Origin: Aporrectodea caliginosa
Lineage: Eukaryota; Annelida; Clitellata; Crassiclitellata; Lumbricidae
DNA length: 64,000 nt
Assembly (NCBI GenBank): GCA_020284085.1
Contig: JACEVL010000147.1
Coordinates: 1,507,501-1,571,500, forward strand
Reading direction: 5' to 3'
The notes under the pieces were generated by a model, which saw only the letters and a program-made list of their open reading frames with translations, did no database searches and was not told the origin of the DNA. Positions 22,239 to 33,337 of the stretch are shown here, piece after piece. Both the position numbers and the translations under genes were made by a program. Numbering within the stretch: the stretch's first letter is position 1; each line of letters begins with the position of its first letter.

Positions 22239-24513
22239 CCCGTTAATGACCACTTTTTATTCAGTGGCCAGATTTTTATATCCTTTGGTACTTTGATTCC
22301 TTGTAATGAAAGTACATTAGAGCCAAAAATGTGAACAGATATCTTTATTGGTTGTTGAGATATCCTGGTGTCCTTTTAAAAGGACGCTGAGCACATATGA
22401 GACAAAACGCTACTTAGAATCACCTGTGTTGTATTATGGCATGTCTTAGTAATAGAAACAGCTGTGCAATGCCAAAACAAAAATAATACTGATCAGTGGG
22501 ACTTAGTATCATAGTGCCAATGTTGTTTGATGTTATGTCAGTATCTGACAGCAGTGAGTACTGACTAAATCCATTGTTTCAGCTTTCAACATGGTGCGAT
22601 GGTAACATTTCAGTTCATTTACTGTGGAAGGTGGCAAAGCATGTAAGGTAACATGACATTTTCTACACTGCCTTGAAACTTTTTGCCACAATGTCCACAG
22701 TTCCTCTGCTTTGAAGTGCATTCGATGGTGTGATCCATGTTGTAAAATCTTACATTTGGCAGCACTCAATTTCTCTGCAGTAGGCAGGTTCCATACTTGC
22801 TGTCTAATCGGGTTGAATATCTGAGAAGGTAGGCATTGACAATGCTCATTGTAAATTCCAAGAGGTCGAGTTTCTGAGTCTCATTGGAAGGACTCTGTCT
22901 ATACAGCAACCAAGCATTGTTAACAGGCCACCACCACTTCTTGGTGCGGATAGATATCCGGTAGGTTGCAATGTTTTGGTCGAGACGATCAACTCCACCC
23001 ATGTATTTGTTGTAGGCACTGACCAAAAGTGGCTGAGGGACAGAGATGACCTTCTTGTCCGTGTTTGACCAACGACTTGTTTGACCCAATGGCGCTGCAT
23101 AATGCCAGTTTGAAGCCAGTGTAACAACTTTTTTCTTGTCATTGCTTTTGTGACAGCTGCGTTCAGTATGTCTGGCTGATGCTCCGAGTACATGCAACTT
23201 CTTGGGAGAATGGCATAGCCACTGAGCAACAGAATTGCAAGGAACAATTTCATGTTTTCATTGTTTGGTTCAAAGGAGGGATCATCTTTCTGTTCTCTTG
23301 CATACTTCTCACTATTTGTGACCATTAGACTAATGACATCATCATCAAAGAAGAGTTCAAACAACTCAACAGGGCTCCAGTCAGGTTTACAAGTAGAAAC
23401 CTGGGTTTATCTGCAATCATACCAGCACATGTAGAATCCTCAGATAGATCTCCATTTCCATGTTGACTGTTCAGCATTTTTTTTTTCAAATTTCTTTTGT
23501 TTTGGAGCAACAGGTGAGATGGTGGAAGTTTGTGGAGTGTAGGAGCGTCGACACCTGAACTGTCCGTTGAATCTTCATCCTCCTGTATTTCTGTTGGTTT
23601 GTAAGACGCTGTGTGGATTCTTGCTTCAGTTTCAGCAGATAGTTGAGCACGAGAGAGGTAACTGATGTTACATCACATCGCAATCTTCAGCAGACACTTC
23701 ATCATCTGATGATGGAGTTATGAAGATGTCAGCGGACACAGCGGCATGGGCATCTTCAATCATTGCGACCACTTCTTTCAATGTGTACCTATAAAAAGAC
23801 GTTAGAAACTGTTCATCTCTTTGAAAGTGCATGCCCACCATAACCCTGCTTCTGGTTCTCTGATCTATCAGAGTTCAACCCGGCTTTCCAATGGAACATG
23901 ATTTTGGATTGCGACTTCGCATGAAGCGATCATCGTCTGATGTCTAAGATATTGTAAAAACGGCGCTATAGAAACCATTAGATTAGATCAGAGACACAAT
24001 GACCATAGAATTAGCAAAGTCAGGCAAGATACTAAGTTTGGGACATGAGTAATGATGAGTGATTACAACGCAAGCCTGTCAGTTACCGTTTTGCACATTC
24101 AACCAAAACCCGTACCCATTCGTGCTCAGCGTCCTTTTAAAAGGACAGCAAGTTTTCGCCAAAATTTTTCATAATGAAAAAAATTTTGTTTGGCAAAATG
24201 AAATGATCATGGTAAGCAGTCATCTATTAGCTACACAAAACTCCAAAATAAATTATTTTATACAATCGCTAATTAGTAAATATAAATTACCATTTCTTCT
24301 TGATTGGCGGCATTTCTGGAATCAAAAACTTCGCAACTTCGAGTGTTCAAAACACAAGTAAAATCAAAAACTTGAAGAAATTTTTGCACAGATATTTGTT
24401 TACCAACATCTGAGGGATGGTAGAAAACAAAGACTTTGAATTAGCATGATCTGATATTAAAAATAAGTAAGCAGATATAACTGTCCTTTTAAAAGGACAC
24501 GGTCATTAACGGG
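22239..24513. mobile_element. piggyBac transposon
   Basis: Terminal inverted repeats CCCGTTAATGACC (left) and GGTCATTAACGGG (right) are perfect over 13 bp. The flanking 4-bp duplication is TTAT (22235-22238, 24514-24517), a one-base variant of the canonical TTAA. Internal copies of a 16-bp palindrome GTCCTTTTAAAAGGAC occur at 22370, 24131 and 24483; the first two extend as an inverted repeat through GCTGAGCAC. The element is 2275 bp and carries a broken transposase on the minus strand. It lies in the last recognised intron of the ML-domain gene. Confidence 0.92.
22766..23790 (-). pseudogene. piggyBac transposase relic (PGBD-like)
   Basis: In minus-strand order: an acidic N-terminal segment (FITPSSDDEVSAED); FELFFDDDVISLMVTNSEKY and NNENMKLFLAILLLSGY, the usual start of the DDE_Tnp_1_7 domain; then, after a frameshift and an apparent deletion, YNKYMGGVDRLDQNIATYRI followed by RTKKWWWPV. 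The last motif is diagnostic of piggyBac transposases and holds the final catalytic Asp region (GVDRLDQ). Several frame changes and stops are seen, so it is inactive. Much of the catalytic core between the two parts is missing. Confidence 0.9.
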
Positions 24514-24529
24514 TTATATTCGAATCATA

Positions 24530-24800
24530 CGAACACAATTTGGCAGGGGAGGAGACGTCACCTAGGCTGGTCATCTGCGGTGTTCCACAAGGACCAGTGC
24601 TTGTACCTTTTTGTACTAAAACCGATGTGTAGAGGATCATATGAACTCCTTCATCTATGCCATGCGTACAATGCACAGATTTACTTTTTTGTGAACCATC
24701 ACAAACCGCAGAACTGAGTGGAGGGCAATATCAATGCAGCTAATGACTGGTTCTTCATGTAGAGGAAGCAATCGCCTAAGTATTTTCGGGTCTATCGAGG
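24530..24800 (+). pseudogene. LINE reverse-transcriptase fragment (catalytic core)
   Basis: The plus strand reads RLVICGVPQGPVLVP, the GVPQGS.LGP motif of non-LTR reverse transcriptases, followed in broken frames by CHAYNAQIY (equivalent to the YADDTQIY active site, here lost) and ANDWFFM. A short, dead fragment directly beside the piggyBac right TSD. The part upstream of it, across the insertion, is not recognisably LINE. Confidence 0.55.
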
Positions 24801-25559
24801 GTCTTTCCGGTCCCTAAACTTCTATAAAAAAACATAGCCTACATAATAGCCTCGTAGGTGTCTTTGAATTAATACACGAAATACGTTTTCAGAGCATTGT
24901 GGTACGACCTCGTGCGAAAACACTTACTAATAACATAGGCACTATACTACTGCTGCTACTACTGCTACTTCGACACTGATTCTTACTGAGCCTGATGGAA
25001 AAAGCATAGTTGGATTCGAAGGCGTTCTAAATAACTGGTGGTCCGATGCTTCTTTCTACTGCAAAATTCGCTGCAAAGATTTGCACTTTCTGCTTTCTGC
25101 CAGTTAGGCCTATCAGCAAAGACGTCATTTGAGTTTTTCGTTGGGGGGATTTCGGAGGGGCAAAACTTGGCCGGCTTGTTAAGTTTTGTATTTAGTCAAC
25201 ATGCGCAAAACTGTGGTTAAATGATCCAACATGTTTTCTTCTTCTTATTTATTTCTTACTACGTGCGATTTTCTACTGTTCTAGACTCCTATTGATGAAT
25301 AAAGATATTTCATCAAATGCACTGATATAAATAGTTGATTTTTTTTATTAAATTCAGGGGCACTGCCGCATTTGTTCCCTGCCCCCAAATGACGCCACTC
25401 GTTCTCTGGTGTCATTTGGAACTGAACTTAGAACTTCGTAGCTTCATTTCCCAGTTCTTCAACTTCTTATTCCCATTTCCCTCCTTATTTCTCATTTCTC
25501 TGTGGTCACTCTTCACTCTCTTTCCTCGCTTCCTTATTTTTGCTCTTCCTGTTCCTGTT

Positions 25560-25745
25560 CTTTGTGGCATAGGAAAGACTGATGCTGGGTTTGGGAAACT
25601 TGAAATAATATGGAAGAACAAAGAATGCAGACTGAAGACTGAGATTCGTCTATGTGGCGCCAAAGCGTTGAGTACGCTGCTGTACAGATCTGAGACCTCA
25701 CCGATAATACTGGCAAACAAATAAGACTGGAAGCAGCACATTATT
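25560..25745 (+). pseudogene. LINE reverse-transcriptase fragment (thumb region)
   Basis: Reads RIGKTDAGFGKLEIIWKNKE, RLKTEIRLCGAKALSTLLYR and SET on the plus strand. It matches the F.KL..IW.....S..TK.RL....V.STLLYG.E region downstream of the catalytic core in RTE/CR1-like elements. Nothing else of the element is evident. Confidence 0.7.
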
Positions 25746-27530
25746 TCCCTGTTATTGCTCTTCTTGTTCCTTATTTCCCTGTTCTTGCTCTAGTTTTAGT
25801 TATTATCCTTTGTTTCCTTGTTCTTGCTTTTCATTGTCTTTATTACCCGGCGCTATTTCGGCAAGATGTTTGGCGCTGTCCTGAGTAGCCGATGTTCAAA
25901 GGTTAATTTTGTTTCCATCTTCGGTGTGCTGCGTAGGATTTACGTCAAGAATGAATATTGCGTACTTAAAATTGTGCTATCTCAACGCGTGTTAAATTCC
26001 ACTAAGAATTCGAAACGCCATGATTGGTCAGTCAGCATCATAAGAAAGCAAGTAACGAGCCGCTTGCATTGAAACTTGTATAATGTGAAATCACTTAATC
26101 ACGTAGAACGACTGCTTCAGCTCCATCAGTCTTCAGAAAATCAATCGTTCTCAAATTCAGTAAATTCAATTAATTCTGTTAATTAAAAGTTTGAGAACAT
26201 TTGCATAATAGTTTACATAGAAGAAGAAGGAGAAGAGCAGTCCCTTAAGCTAGCCCTGAGACAGCCATGGGTATGAAGTGTTAGTGACTTCATTTTCTTA
26301 GCCTCGGCATATGAGTGCTGGTGGCCAATCCTCTCCCTCGCCGTCTCATCTTCCCACTGACAGTGTACGGTCAGTGTACTCATCATAGCTGATTTGCTAG
26401 GGGGTGCTGGTGGAACAGAAATCTCGAACCAAACTGTCTGCCCTGGGGGAACTTCTGCGCCAAAACCAATAATTAGTTTGAGCCTGAAAATCAGTGCAAA
26501 ATTCTACAACACAGGATACGTTCAATGGAATTTAATTCGTGACAGCAAATTTTTGGGAGGATTTACGATTGGACTGTGAACGTGCAAATGCATAAAATAA
26601 ATAGTCATCGTAGGTTTAATAAACACAGTTAACGAATTCGACATACATCCGCAAACACGGCTCATAAGTTACATACGAGAGATACATATATAGACATGTA
26701 GGTTACAGAAATGTGCCGAATAGTGATGCACACACTGCAGAATGCACACATTTAATTGCTGTACATACAAAATGCGCTACACAACCCAGATGTACTACCC
26801 TTATACGAATTTGTTAATCTTGTCGCCAATCCACCTGTGTTGGATACCAGCCAACGTCGTGTGTAGATATGGAACAGCGGAGAGGCAAGACAGAATGGCA
26901 CGTTCGCCCGAAGTATACTTATAAGACGAATTGAGTCGAGAGGCAGATCATCGAGTCAATCGGCATTTGCTCAGCCGATTTATTCATTGCTTCAAATGAT
27001 GCTGTAGTCCAAAATAAGAATCATATTCGGAAATCGGCAAATGCGCAGCCGATTAATTCACCTTTTTGATTCGTTAGCCACGCCTTTGTCGAATAATGAC
27101 CCTAAACAACGAGACAAAATAGCGATTAACTACCAAATGAAAAGCAGTTCTACCGGCAGACAGTTATTAAAACTGTGTTCACAACAGTAAAACTGGGTTC
27201 AAACCTGCTAGGACCTGAATCTGAAAAGATACCCCTCAGAGCCAAATAAATTAAACGTTTATGTCTACCAGTGTGAGTATTCAGTGGGGACTGGGGAGCC
27301 CAGAAATGCCGGTGGAATTGAGAAAACTGCTTGTGGTACGTTGATCATAACAAATAACTTAAACGTATGTACATTTAATAAACTTAGACATTATACCTAA
27401 TTAACTATTGAGCAAGCAATATGTTGAAACAATGGTCGTTAAAAACATGCCGTCTATTTGTCACTCCAGTTTCACGTAGATTTACTTCATAGCGTATAAT
27501 TATGTCTAAATTAAGTACCCGCAGCCCAAC
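25746..27530. other. Intronic sequence of the ML-domain gene, no exon recognised
   Basis: A/T-rich with no supported ORF. The stretch 26290-26390 on the minus strand weakly resembles 34230-34420 (both with an H..Y.E.KK.K pattern), perhaps a shared old repeat. Confidence 0.4.
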
Positions 27531-27534
27531 CTAC

Positions 27535-27719
27535 CTTTGGTAGATAATTTGGTATCTTGAGTGTTTTGACGAATTTCCTTCGACCCGCTCGGATGGGGCA
27601 GTGAATGACTTGGTCGCCTGTTCCTTCCTCTACGGTGCATAGCTCCCAGTGGTTGCTGTATAGATCGTTGCCGTTGTATTGACATGTTAGGTACATCTGT
27701 CCGCCAGTCACAACCGTAT
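27535..27719 (-). CDS. ML-domain gene exon 3 (central part of the lipid-binding fold)
   Basis: 185 bp after acceptor TGTAAAACAG. It starts phase 1 and ends phase 0 at the strong donor CCAAAG/GTAGGT; an alternative donor 4 bases later (GTTGGG) gives phase 1. Residues read TVVTGGQMYLTCQYNGNDLY, WELCTVEEGTGDQVIHCPIR and AGRRKFVKTLKIPNYLPK. The C-x(8-15)-CPI..G core followed by a strand ending in IP.YLP is the signature of the MD-2-related lipid-recognition (ML) family, which includes NPC2, MD-2, GM2 activator and PG/PI transfer proteins. These bind a lipid in a beta-sandwich pocket, usually in the secretory or endolysosomal lumen. The ligand cannot be told. Confidence 0.75.
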
Positions 27720-28159
27720 CTGTTTTACATCAATCAGCTGCAGTCTTTAAACAAACATGCGTATAGTTTATTTACGCGAGTAAACTCTTTCAAATTCTCT
27801 AAGCTCTTCTAGGGTCCAAGCAGAAGAAAAACGACCTACCGAGACTAATAAAATCTACTTATCTCTTTCAGTCACGTCCTTGAAATATTATTGAAATAGT
27901 AATTTATAGTTTTAAAGAACTGCTCATGAATCTAGGATGCACTTAGGTGTAAACGTTATTTTGCATTTTTTGTCAGTTATTTGTGACATTTTAATTTCTG
28001 ATGCTAGGCTCATCTTTCTTGCATAGTTTGCATCAAGAATTGCTTCTGTAAGGACGACTAAATTCTGATATAAAATTTCGAACATGCAATATGTCTTTGT
28101 CTTGTGATGAGATTGTATGTTTCAAGCGTGAAACCTCTTAAGTAGCCTATGGTATACTA

Positions 28160-28602
28160 GGGCCGTCCATAAATGACGTAACGCTATTTTGGCCGAGTTT
28201 TTGACCCCCCCCCATGTCACACTTCGTCACAAAAAGTCACACCCCTGAAAAATGACGTCACAAAGCGTGACCCCCCTAAAACCAAATTGGCCACTTGATA
28301 ATAAAACATGTTTCAAATCCCATTTATTGTCATTGTAATAAGTATTTAAAAATCTGATGGTGAAAAATATTTAAATAATTAGAAAATTATTAATAATGGT
28401 GCCCGTATACATTAAAATAATCAAAAAATTATGCTCAATTTTAATACTCAAAATTAGTGCTGTTATTTTAAACTTAAAATGTTGTTAATTGTTAAATTTA
28501 ATTACACAGACCTGATGTGACGTCAACTCCCCCATGTCACACATCGTCACAAATTTCCGACCCCCCTCCCCCTAGGTGCGTGACGTCATTTATGGACGGC
28601 CC
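28160..28602. mobile_element. Terminal-inverted-repeat MITE (GGGCCGTCCATAAATGACGT type)
   Basis: The left end GGGCCGTCCATAAATGACGT pairs with the right end ACGTCATTTATGGACGGCCC, a perfect 20-bp inverted repeat. Subterminal blocks are CCCATGTCACAC..CGTCACAAA on both sides, and the middle is A/T-rich without an ORF. No certain TSD was seen; the superfamily is not assigned. It lies in intron 2 of the ML gene. A related end type occurs at 63239-63787. Confidence 0.85.
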
Positions 28603-28981
28603 CCTAGAGCAATCGTCAACATAACTGAATACTTACGAGTAATTCATTTAGCAATGGTATACCCAAACAGCCATATGTCTTGGGCCCAAAGCGGGTCCAC
28701 TGGTGTAAATGAGTGGCCAGTAATAGGCCAGTGATCGTAGCTTTCAGTGTAAACGTATTGTTTTCAGAGTAGGCCTATGAGTTTTTCATTTGCGAAACTT
28801 TCTGTATGGCATTCCTAATTTCCTATCTCAATGCCATAGACCCGATCGTAGCCTTTAAGAGGAAATAAAGGGAATTCGTTGAGTATAAAATGAAGTGGTT
28901 TTGAGGCAGTTTAGAAGAATTTAAACCTACCTAAAACTCCCCACATAGTTATGTTCTAGTCTACTACGGCCGGACATTTAC

Positions 28982-29064
28982 CGAGTGTGACGTTGAGGTA
29001 TGTTCTTGAGGTGACGCCACCAAACTCTTCATCAGGCAACATTATCACTCTTCCCAGCATGATT
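28982..29064 (-). CDS. ML-domain gene exon 2
   Basis: 83 bp, entering in phase 2 and leaving in phase 1 (CACTCG, then GTAAAT). It codes for IMLGRVIMLPDEEFGGVTSR and TYLNVTL, matching the early strands of an ML domain (I.L..V.L.P......G....Y.NVTL). Spliced to exon 3 it reads NVTLDTVVTGGQMYL without a break. The acceptor (CAACGGACAG) lacks a pyrimidine tract, and a 36-bp perfect palindrome occupies the branch-point region, so the exact 5' edge is less sure than the coding content. Confidence 0.6.
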
Positions 29065-29073
29065 CTGTCCGTT

Positions 29074-29109
29074 GACTGTTGATTATATGTATACATATAA
29101 TCAACAGTC
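29074..29109. repeat. 36-bp perfect palindrome
   Basis: The half-site GACTGTTGATTATATGTA is followed immediately by its exact reverse complement. It lies 9 bp upstream of ML exon 2 on the coding strand and would form a hairpin in the pre-mRNA. Confidence 0.9.
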
Positions 29110-31111
29110 CTATGCAAAGACGGTTTCTATCCTATTAGAATGTTTCCATCAACATAAAAAGCAACGAGTCAAAATCTAAACTACCTGGACGAGTTTTAAG
29201 TTAAGTCCTAGACTGTTAAACTAACAATGTGAATTGAAACTACAGTATGCATTAGGGATGTTTATGAATAAGCCCCGTGGTTTGGTTATAATGGTCCTGA
29301 ATTTTTGATAGAGTTTAAAATGGATTGAGAAACGCTGAAGGTAAGAAATTATTCTTCTAGCGGTACAAGGTCAAAGAAATCTAGTTTCGTTACACAATTA
29401 AAAATACAATGCCTCTGTCATGATAGGTTTGTTTTTAAGAGGAGTTCCATTGTCTCCAACACAGTCCTGTACGAAGTGTTGTACGAAGATATTGTTTCTG
29501 TAGACAACTAGGTAATTTAGACTAAAGGTATAGTTTAAGTTTACCCGCATACTATGTGACACTGCGATAAGTGAGGACATATCAATGTATAATAAAGATG
29601 AACAGGTACAACTTTCAGCAGAACACATGAGCAGAACACATTGGATGTAAAAGGAAACTTCGAATCTTAGACCTGATAGGCTACATCGTTCCAGATAATT
29701 GACTATACTGTTGAAGGTATTCATTTGTTATTATCTCATATGAGCCTTCATAGGCTCACAAGGTGAACAGACGATGCAAGTGATCAGTCTATATCTAGGC
29801 GTGTTTCATATCATGGATTTTTAGGCCTAATCTGTCAAGGTTTAGTCTAAATCAGTATAAGATAGGCTGTATAGCAGTATGGCGCATCGCCCACTTGGAT
29901 AAACCAGGCCCATGAAACCGTGGTCTATTTTAATGCCAGTGATCACTTCTTTATCGTGCTTGTAGCTTGATTTCAGAAGTCACCTCCTGTTACCAGATAA
30001 GATTGATTGTTAATTGTGTTGAAGATGTGACTTGTGGGGTTCAAGTGCTGCATTTAATAACTAACCATCGTCAGACCACAAAGATAGAGTACAGCTGTAA
30101 TTCTCTGAAGGTGTACCGGGATCATGGACTGTTTTATCGGTCATGACCCAAATCCCTGCGCCGTCATTATAACTGAATATTTATATAGCCCCTAGTTCTG
30201 AGACGTTATTTACGCGGATAGAGAAAGGTGTGTATTAATATTAGTGTTCTAGAAATTGATCCAAAGAAGGGGGCAACAGGCACAGCTCTGCGCTAAATAT
30301 TAATTTTTACCCTGACCTGCATATATGCGTGTATCAAGACAGTTAAAACTTAACACAGATACATTTAGCGGCCTTTATCGACCTCTAGAAAGCGTTGCAC
30401 ACAATACTATCTACATGAAAGAAATGAATGCGTATGGGGTAGGCCGAAATCCTTATACCGCCTAATGCCTTTTGTGTAGTTAGTTAGCTAGTTCTTTAGT
30501 TAGTCAGTGTAGACAGTTAATATAGCTCCTTTAGTGCAGTAATATAGGTCGAGTAAACGTGGATACTTGTGGTAAGTAATATCGTTGTACTAAAAATAGA
30601 CTTGGAATCGATTTCTGTCTTTGTTCAAAATAGCTCGATTGAATACACGATGTAAGCAAACAAGACGATGCTGCAATGTGAGATATAGAGGCATAAAAAG
30701 CACAAGTGATCGTGGTCATGATGGAAACAACATAAACAAGATATACCTAGACTCGGAGAAACAATGAGTTGACAAAAGAATACATGTAATTTGTGTGTAT
30801 CCATCATGGACCAAATTACTGGCATCGGTTATGATAATGATGATGACGAGGATGAGGGAGAAGCAGGAGGAGTAGGAAGAAGAATATAAAGACCATGAAG
30901 AAGATGGAGGTAATGATGGTGAAGATCATAATGATGATGAAGAAGATGATGGTCATGATAAAGGAGGAAGAGGATAAGGAGGAGGAGGAGGAGGAGGAGG
31001 AGGAGGATGAAAAGGAGGAGGAAGAGAAGGAGGAGGAGGAGAGAAAGAAGAAAGCGATGATTACGATGATAACCACGATGGTAATAATGGAGGTGGTGGT
31101 GGTGGTGGTGG

Positions 31112-31182
<71 letters not shown>

Positions 31183-31374
31183 AAGATGATGATGATGATG
31201 ATGATTAAGATGATGATAGTTATAATGATGATGTTGATAATGATGCTTGTGACGGTGGTGGTGGTGATGATGATAACGACGATGATGATTATGATTATGG
31301 GGATAATGACGATCACAGTGGTGATGATAATGATGATGAACAGAACAAGGACAAACGGTTCAAGAAGACTTTAC
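29110..31374. other. Intron 1 of the ML-domain gene
   Basis: A/T-rich with no supported exon until 30830. A 500-bp purine-rich microsatellite block follows (separate entry). ORFs at 29398-29724 and 30531-30825 have no domain support. Confidence 0.5.
30835..31345. repeat. Compound (GAT)n/(GGA)n microsatellite
   Basis: Purine-rich on the plus strand: (GAA/GGA)n at 30855-31055, (GGT)n at 31090-31112 and (GAT)n at 31112-31340. It gives long plus and minus ORFs of Met/Ile/Asp/Glu runs, which are artefacts. Confidence 0.95.
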
Positions 31375-31673
31375 GCACTGCATGTGTTGTATAACTTTCC
31401 GATGGAGACGAAGTTGTTTTCTTTGATGAATCGATTCCACGCCCTGACGGCTTGTCTCGCTGGATCCGTCTTATCCCCCTCCTTACCGCATCCTCCTCCG
31501 GCTGCTGCATCAGAGCATCCTTCGTCTTCATCGTCCGCTTGCAGCTGCCTTCCGTGCAGTGCCTGGTTGGCGGCTAGGATGTCGGCGGTCGGTGGTCGGT
31601 GGAAGTAGGTGAAGTATATGCCGAGGCCGAGACAGACGAAGATGGCGATTAACAGAACGACCCTCTTAAACAT
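31375..31673 (-). CDS. ML-domain gene exon 1 (N-terminal hydrophobic signal or anchor)
   Basis: The ATG at 31673 starts MFKRVVLLIAIFVCLGLGIY. A Lys-Arg pair is followed by about 20 hydrophobic residues and then a His-Arg-Pro-Pro end with no obvious signal-peptidase site, so a type II signal anchor is as likely as a cleaved signal peptide. An Ala/Asp/Gly-rich linker of about 45 residues follows, then AWNRFIKENNFVSIGKLYN and TCSA. The last Cys fits the conserved first Cys of an ML domain. The donor TGC/GTAAAG leaves phase 2, which matches exon 2. No upstream promoter element was recognised. Confidence 0.6.
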
Positions 31674-32796
31674 CGTGCATCCGGGATATTCTTATACCAC
31701 TTCTGCAGTCAGTTCTTCTGATCTCTTCTATCTACGAGATCTCCGTAGATCGGAACTTGGGCCAGACCTGATGTTCGGAGACAAAAATTTCGTCGGACGA
31801 AGGATTCGAACGAGAGCTTTCACAATAATTTTTGCAGTTTCAACTCAATCTCATAAAAGGGAGAAGGAATCCAAACTTAGAGCAGAAACAGTAGATACAT
31901 GTCGCTTAATTATGTTCAGTTTAGATGAGGCACAACGCAATTCACTAGTAAGAGTTTTTAAACAAAGGGAGATAAACCACATCAGCTGATACCAGTCGAC
32001 CAGAGAGTGCATAGAACTGGACCAATGGACCATATGTGCACAGTGCACACGCTACCCGAATGCACAGCACAGAGGAACCGATTATTAATAGCGCCGACGA
32101 CTCATATGCCCATTAATTTACAGCCGAGGAGGGCTAATCAGTACACACTTTACAGTGGGCCTACTACGGCAGAAACCGAGCCGATCAAGAGCGGTGCATG
32201 TGACTGAGAGGAGGTCGTGCAGAATGGATGAACCGAGGCCACATACAGACCCAATATCGGCTGTAAGGACACTGGAAGGAACGACGCCATTCGCATTAGA
32301 CGTACAACCAAAGTTTATTTACAGAAAATCGGTCGACACTTGAAACCACGCCGTAGATCAGTTAGCCTTGGCGCTGTTACTAGATGCTCATAAGCACCAT
32401 CTTCGGATGAGCAAGGACACCTCTCCTTCACCAGAAGAATGCGGTCGTTCTATGGCCCGCCAGCTCGCCCGCCCCCGTGCTTCACTACCGCCACTGGCGA
32501 TGGCGAAGGATAAGCCTCATGGCTACTCTCATGAGTAGGCTAACGACAGATCGAGAGCCGAGTTCACCCGATTAACATCGGTGCTTCTGTTCTAAGGCAT
32601 ATCACGCGGTTCAAAGTTCGACCTGAACTTGGCCTAACTTAATTCATTTATCAATTATGTACAACAGGCTGCATGCACTAGATTCTGATAAGCCGTACAG
32701 AATACACGTGCCTCGTATGATGTATACAGTAGCCTATATGAACACGAAAATGTACGAAATCTATGTATAAACTCCGCCACTGTTTGAACTCTGACA
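31674..32796. other. Upstream of the ML-domain gene; no gene recognised
   Basis: Presumed promoter side of the ML gene. No TATA or other element can be singled out. ORFs of 60-126 residues on both strands lack recognisable motifs. Confidence 0.4.
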
Positions 32797-32882
32797 GTGC
32801 CAGTCTCAAGCCTGGATAAAGGAGGAGGGTGACGCTAATGATTTTTGTTACCACACATTGTCGTTAAACTGAAACTACTAAA
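32797..32882 (+). mobile_element. Short retroposon 3' end (GTGCCAGTCYCAAGCCTGG repeat)
   Basis: One of five copies in the window (others at 33091, 41308, 51797 and 54598). Each starts GCCAGTCYCAAGCCTGG, continues with an AAAGGAGGAGGG block and CGACGCTAATCATC, and most end near TGTCGTTAAAC. The CAGTCCCAAGCC.GGATAAA block resembles the 3' end of RTE-type LINEs; this family link is from memory of motif style, not a search. Confidence 0.6.
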
Positions 32883-33090
32883 TCTATATCTATTACTGAT
32901 ACTGAAGTAAATTTCATATATATTAAGCCTTTCAATAGGTCTAGTTTTAATCAAAAAAATTAATGACAATATGTGACAAGCAAGCTGTTGTATACGTATT
33001 ATATTTAAGCGCACACGTTATATTTAAATCATCGAAGCAGCGTATAGTCATGAACTCTGCTACTGCACATCCGTGCCCTAGTGTCAGACG

Positions 33091-33180
33091 GTGCCAGTCC
33101 CAAGCCTGGCTGAAGGAGGAGGGCGACGCTATTGATCTTTGTTATCACACAGTGTCGTTAAACTGAAACTAGTACTACTA
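33091..33180 (+). mobile_element. Short retroposon 3' end, second copy
   Basis: Same repeat as at 32797, about 290 bp away in the same orientation, ending GTCGTTAAACTGAAACTAG and a (TACTAG) run. The two copies are close in sequence and both follow a similar ACTCTG/TCAGACGG lead, so they may be a local duplication. Confidence 0.6.
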
Positions 33181-33337
33181 GTATACAGTCATGTCTTGCT
33201 TAGGGACAATGAAAGCGTTCAAAGTCACTCGGACTAATCGCGTGTCTAAGCAAAGGTACATGAAGTTACTCTCTATAGCTTCAGCTGATCAATCAGCTGT
33301 CTAGTGTAACCATGGTGTCCATGAACCGACATGCTTA
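33181..33337. other. Unique-looking sequence
   Basis: Nothing recognised. Confidence 0.4.

Noticed and set aside
30816..31608. 166- to 237-residue ORFs over the purine-rich microsatellite
   Set aside because: Simple-sequence artefacts; only the minus-strand ML exon 1 at 31375-31673 is credible.
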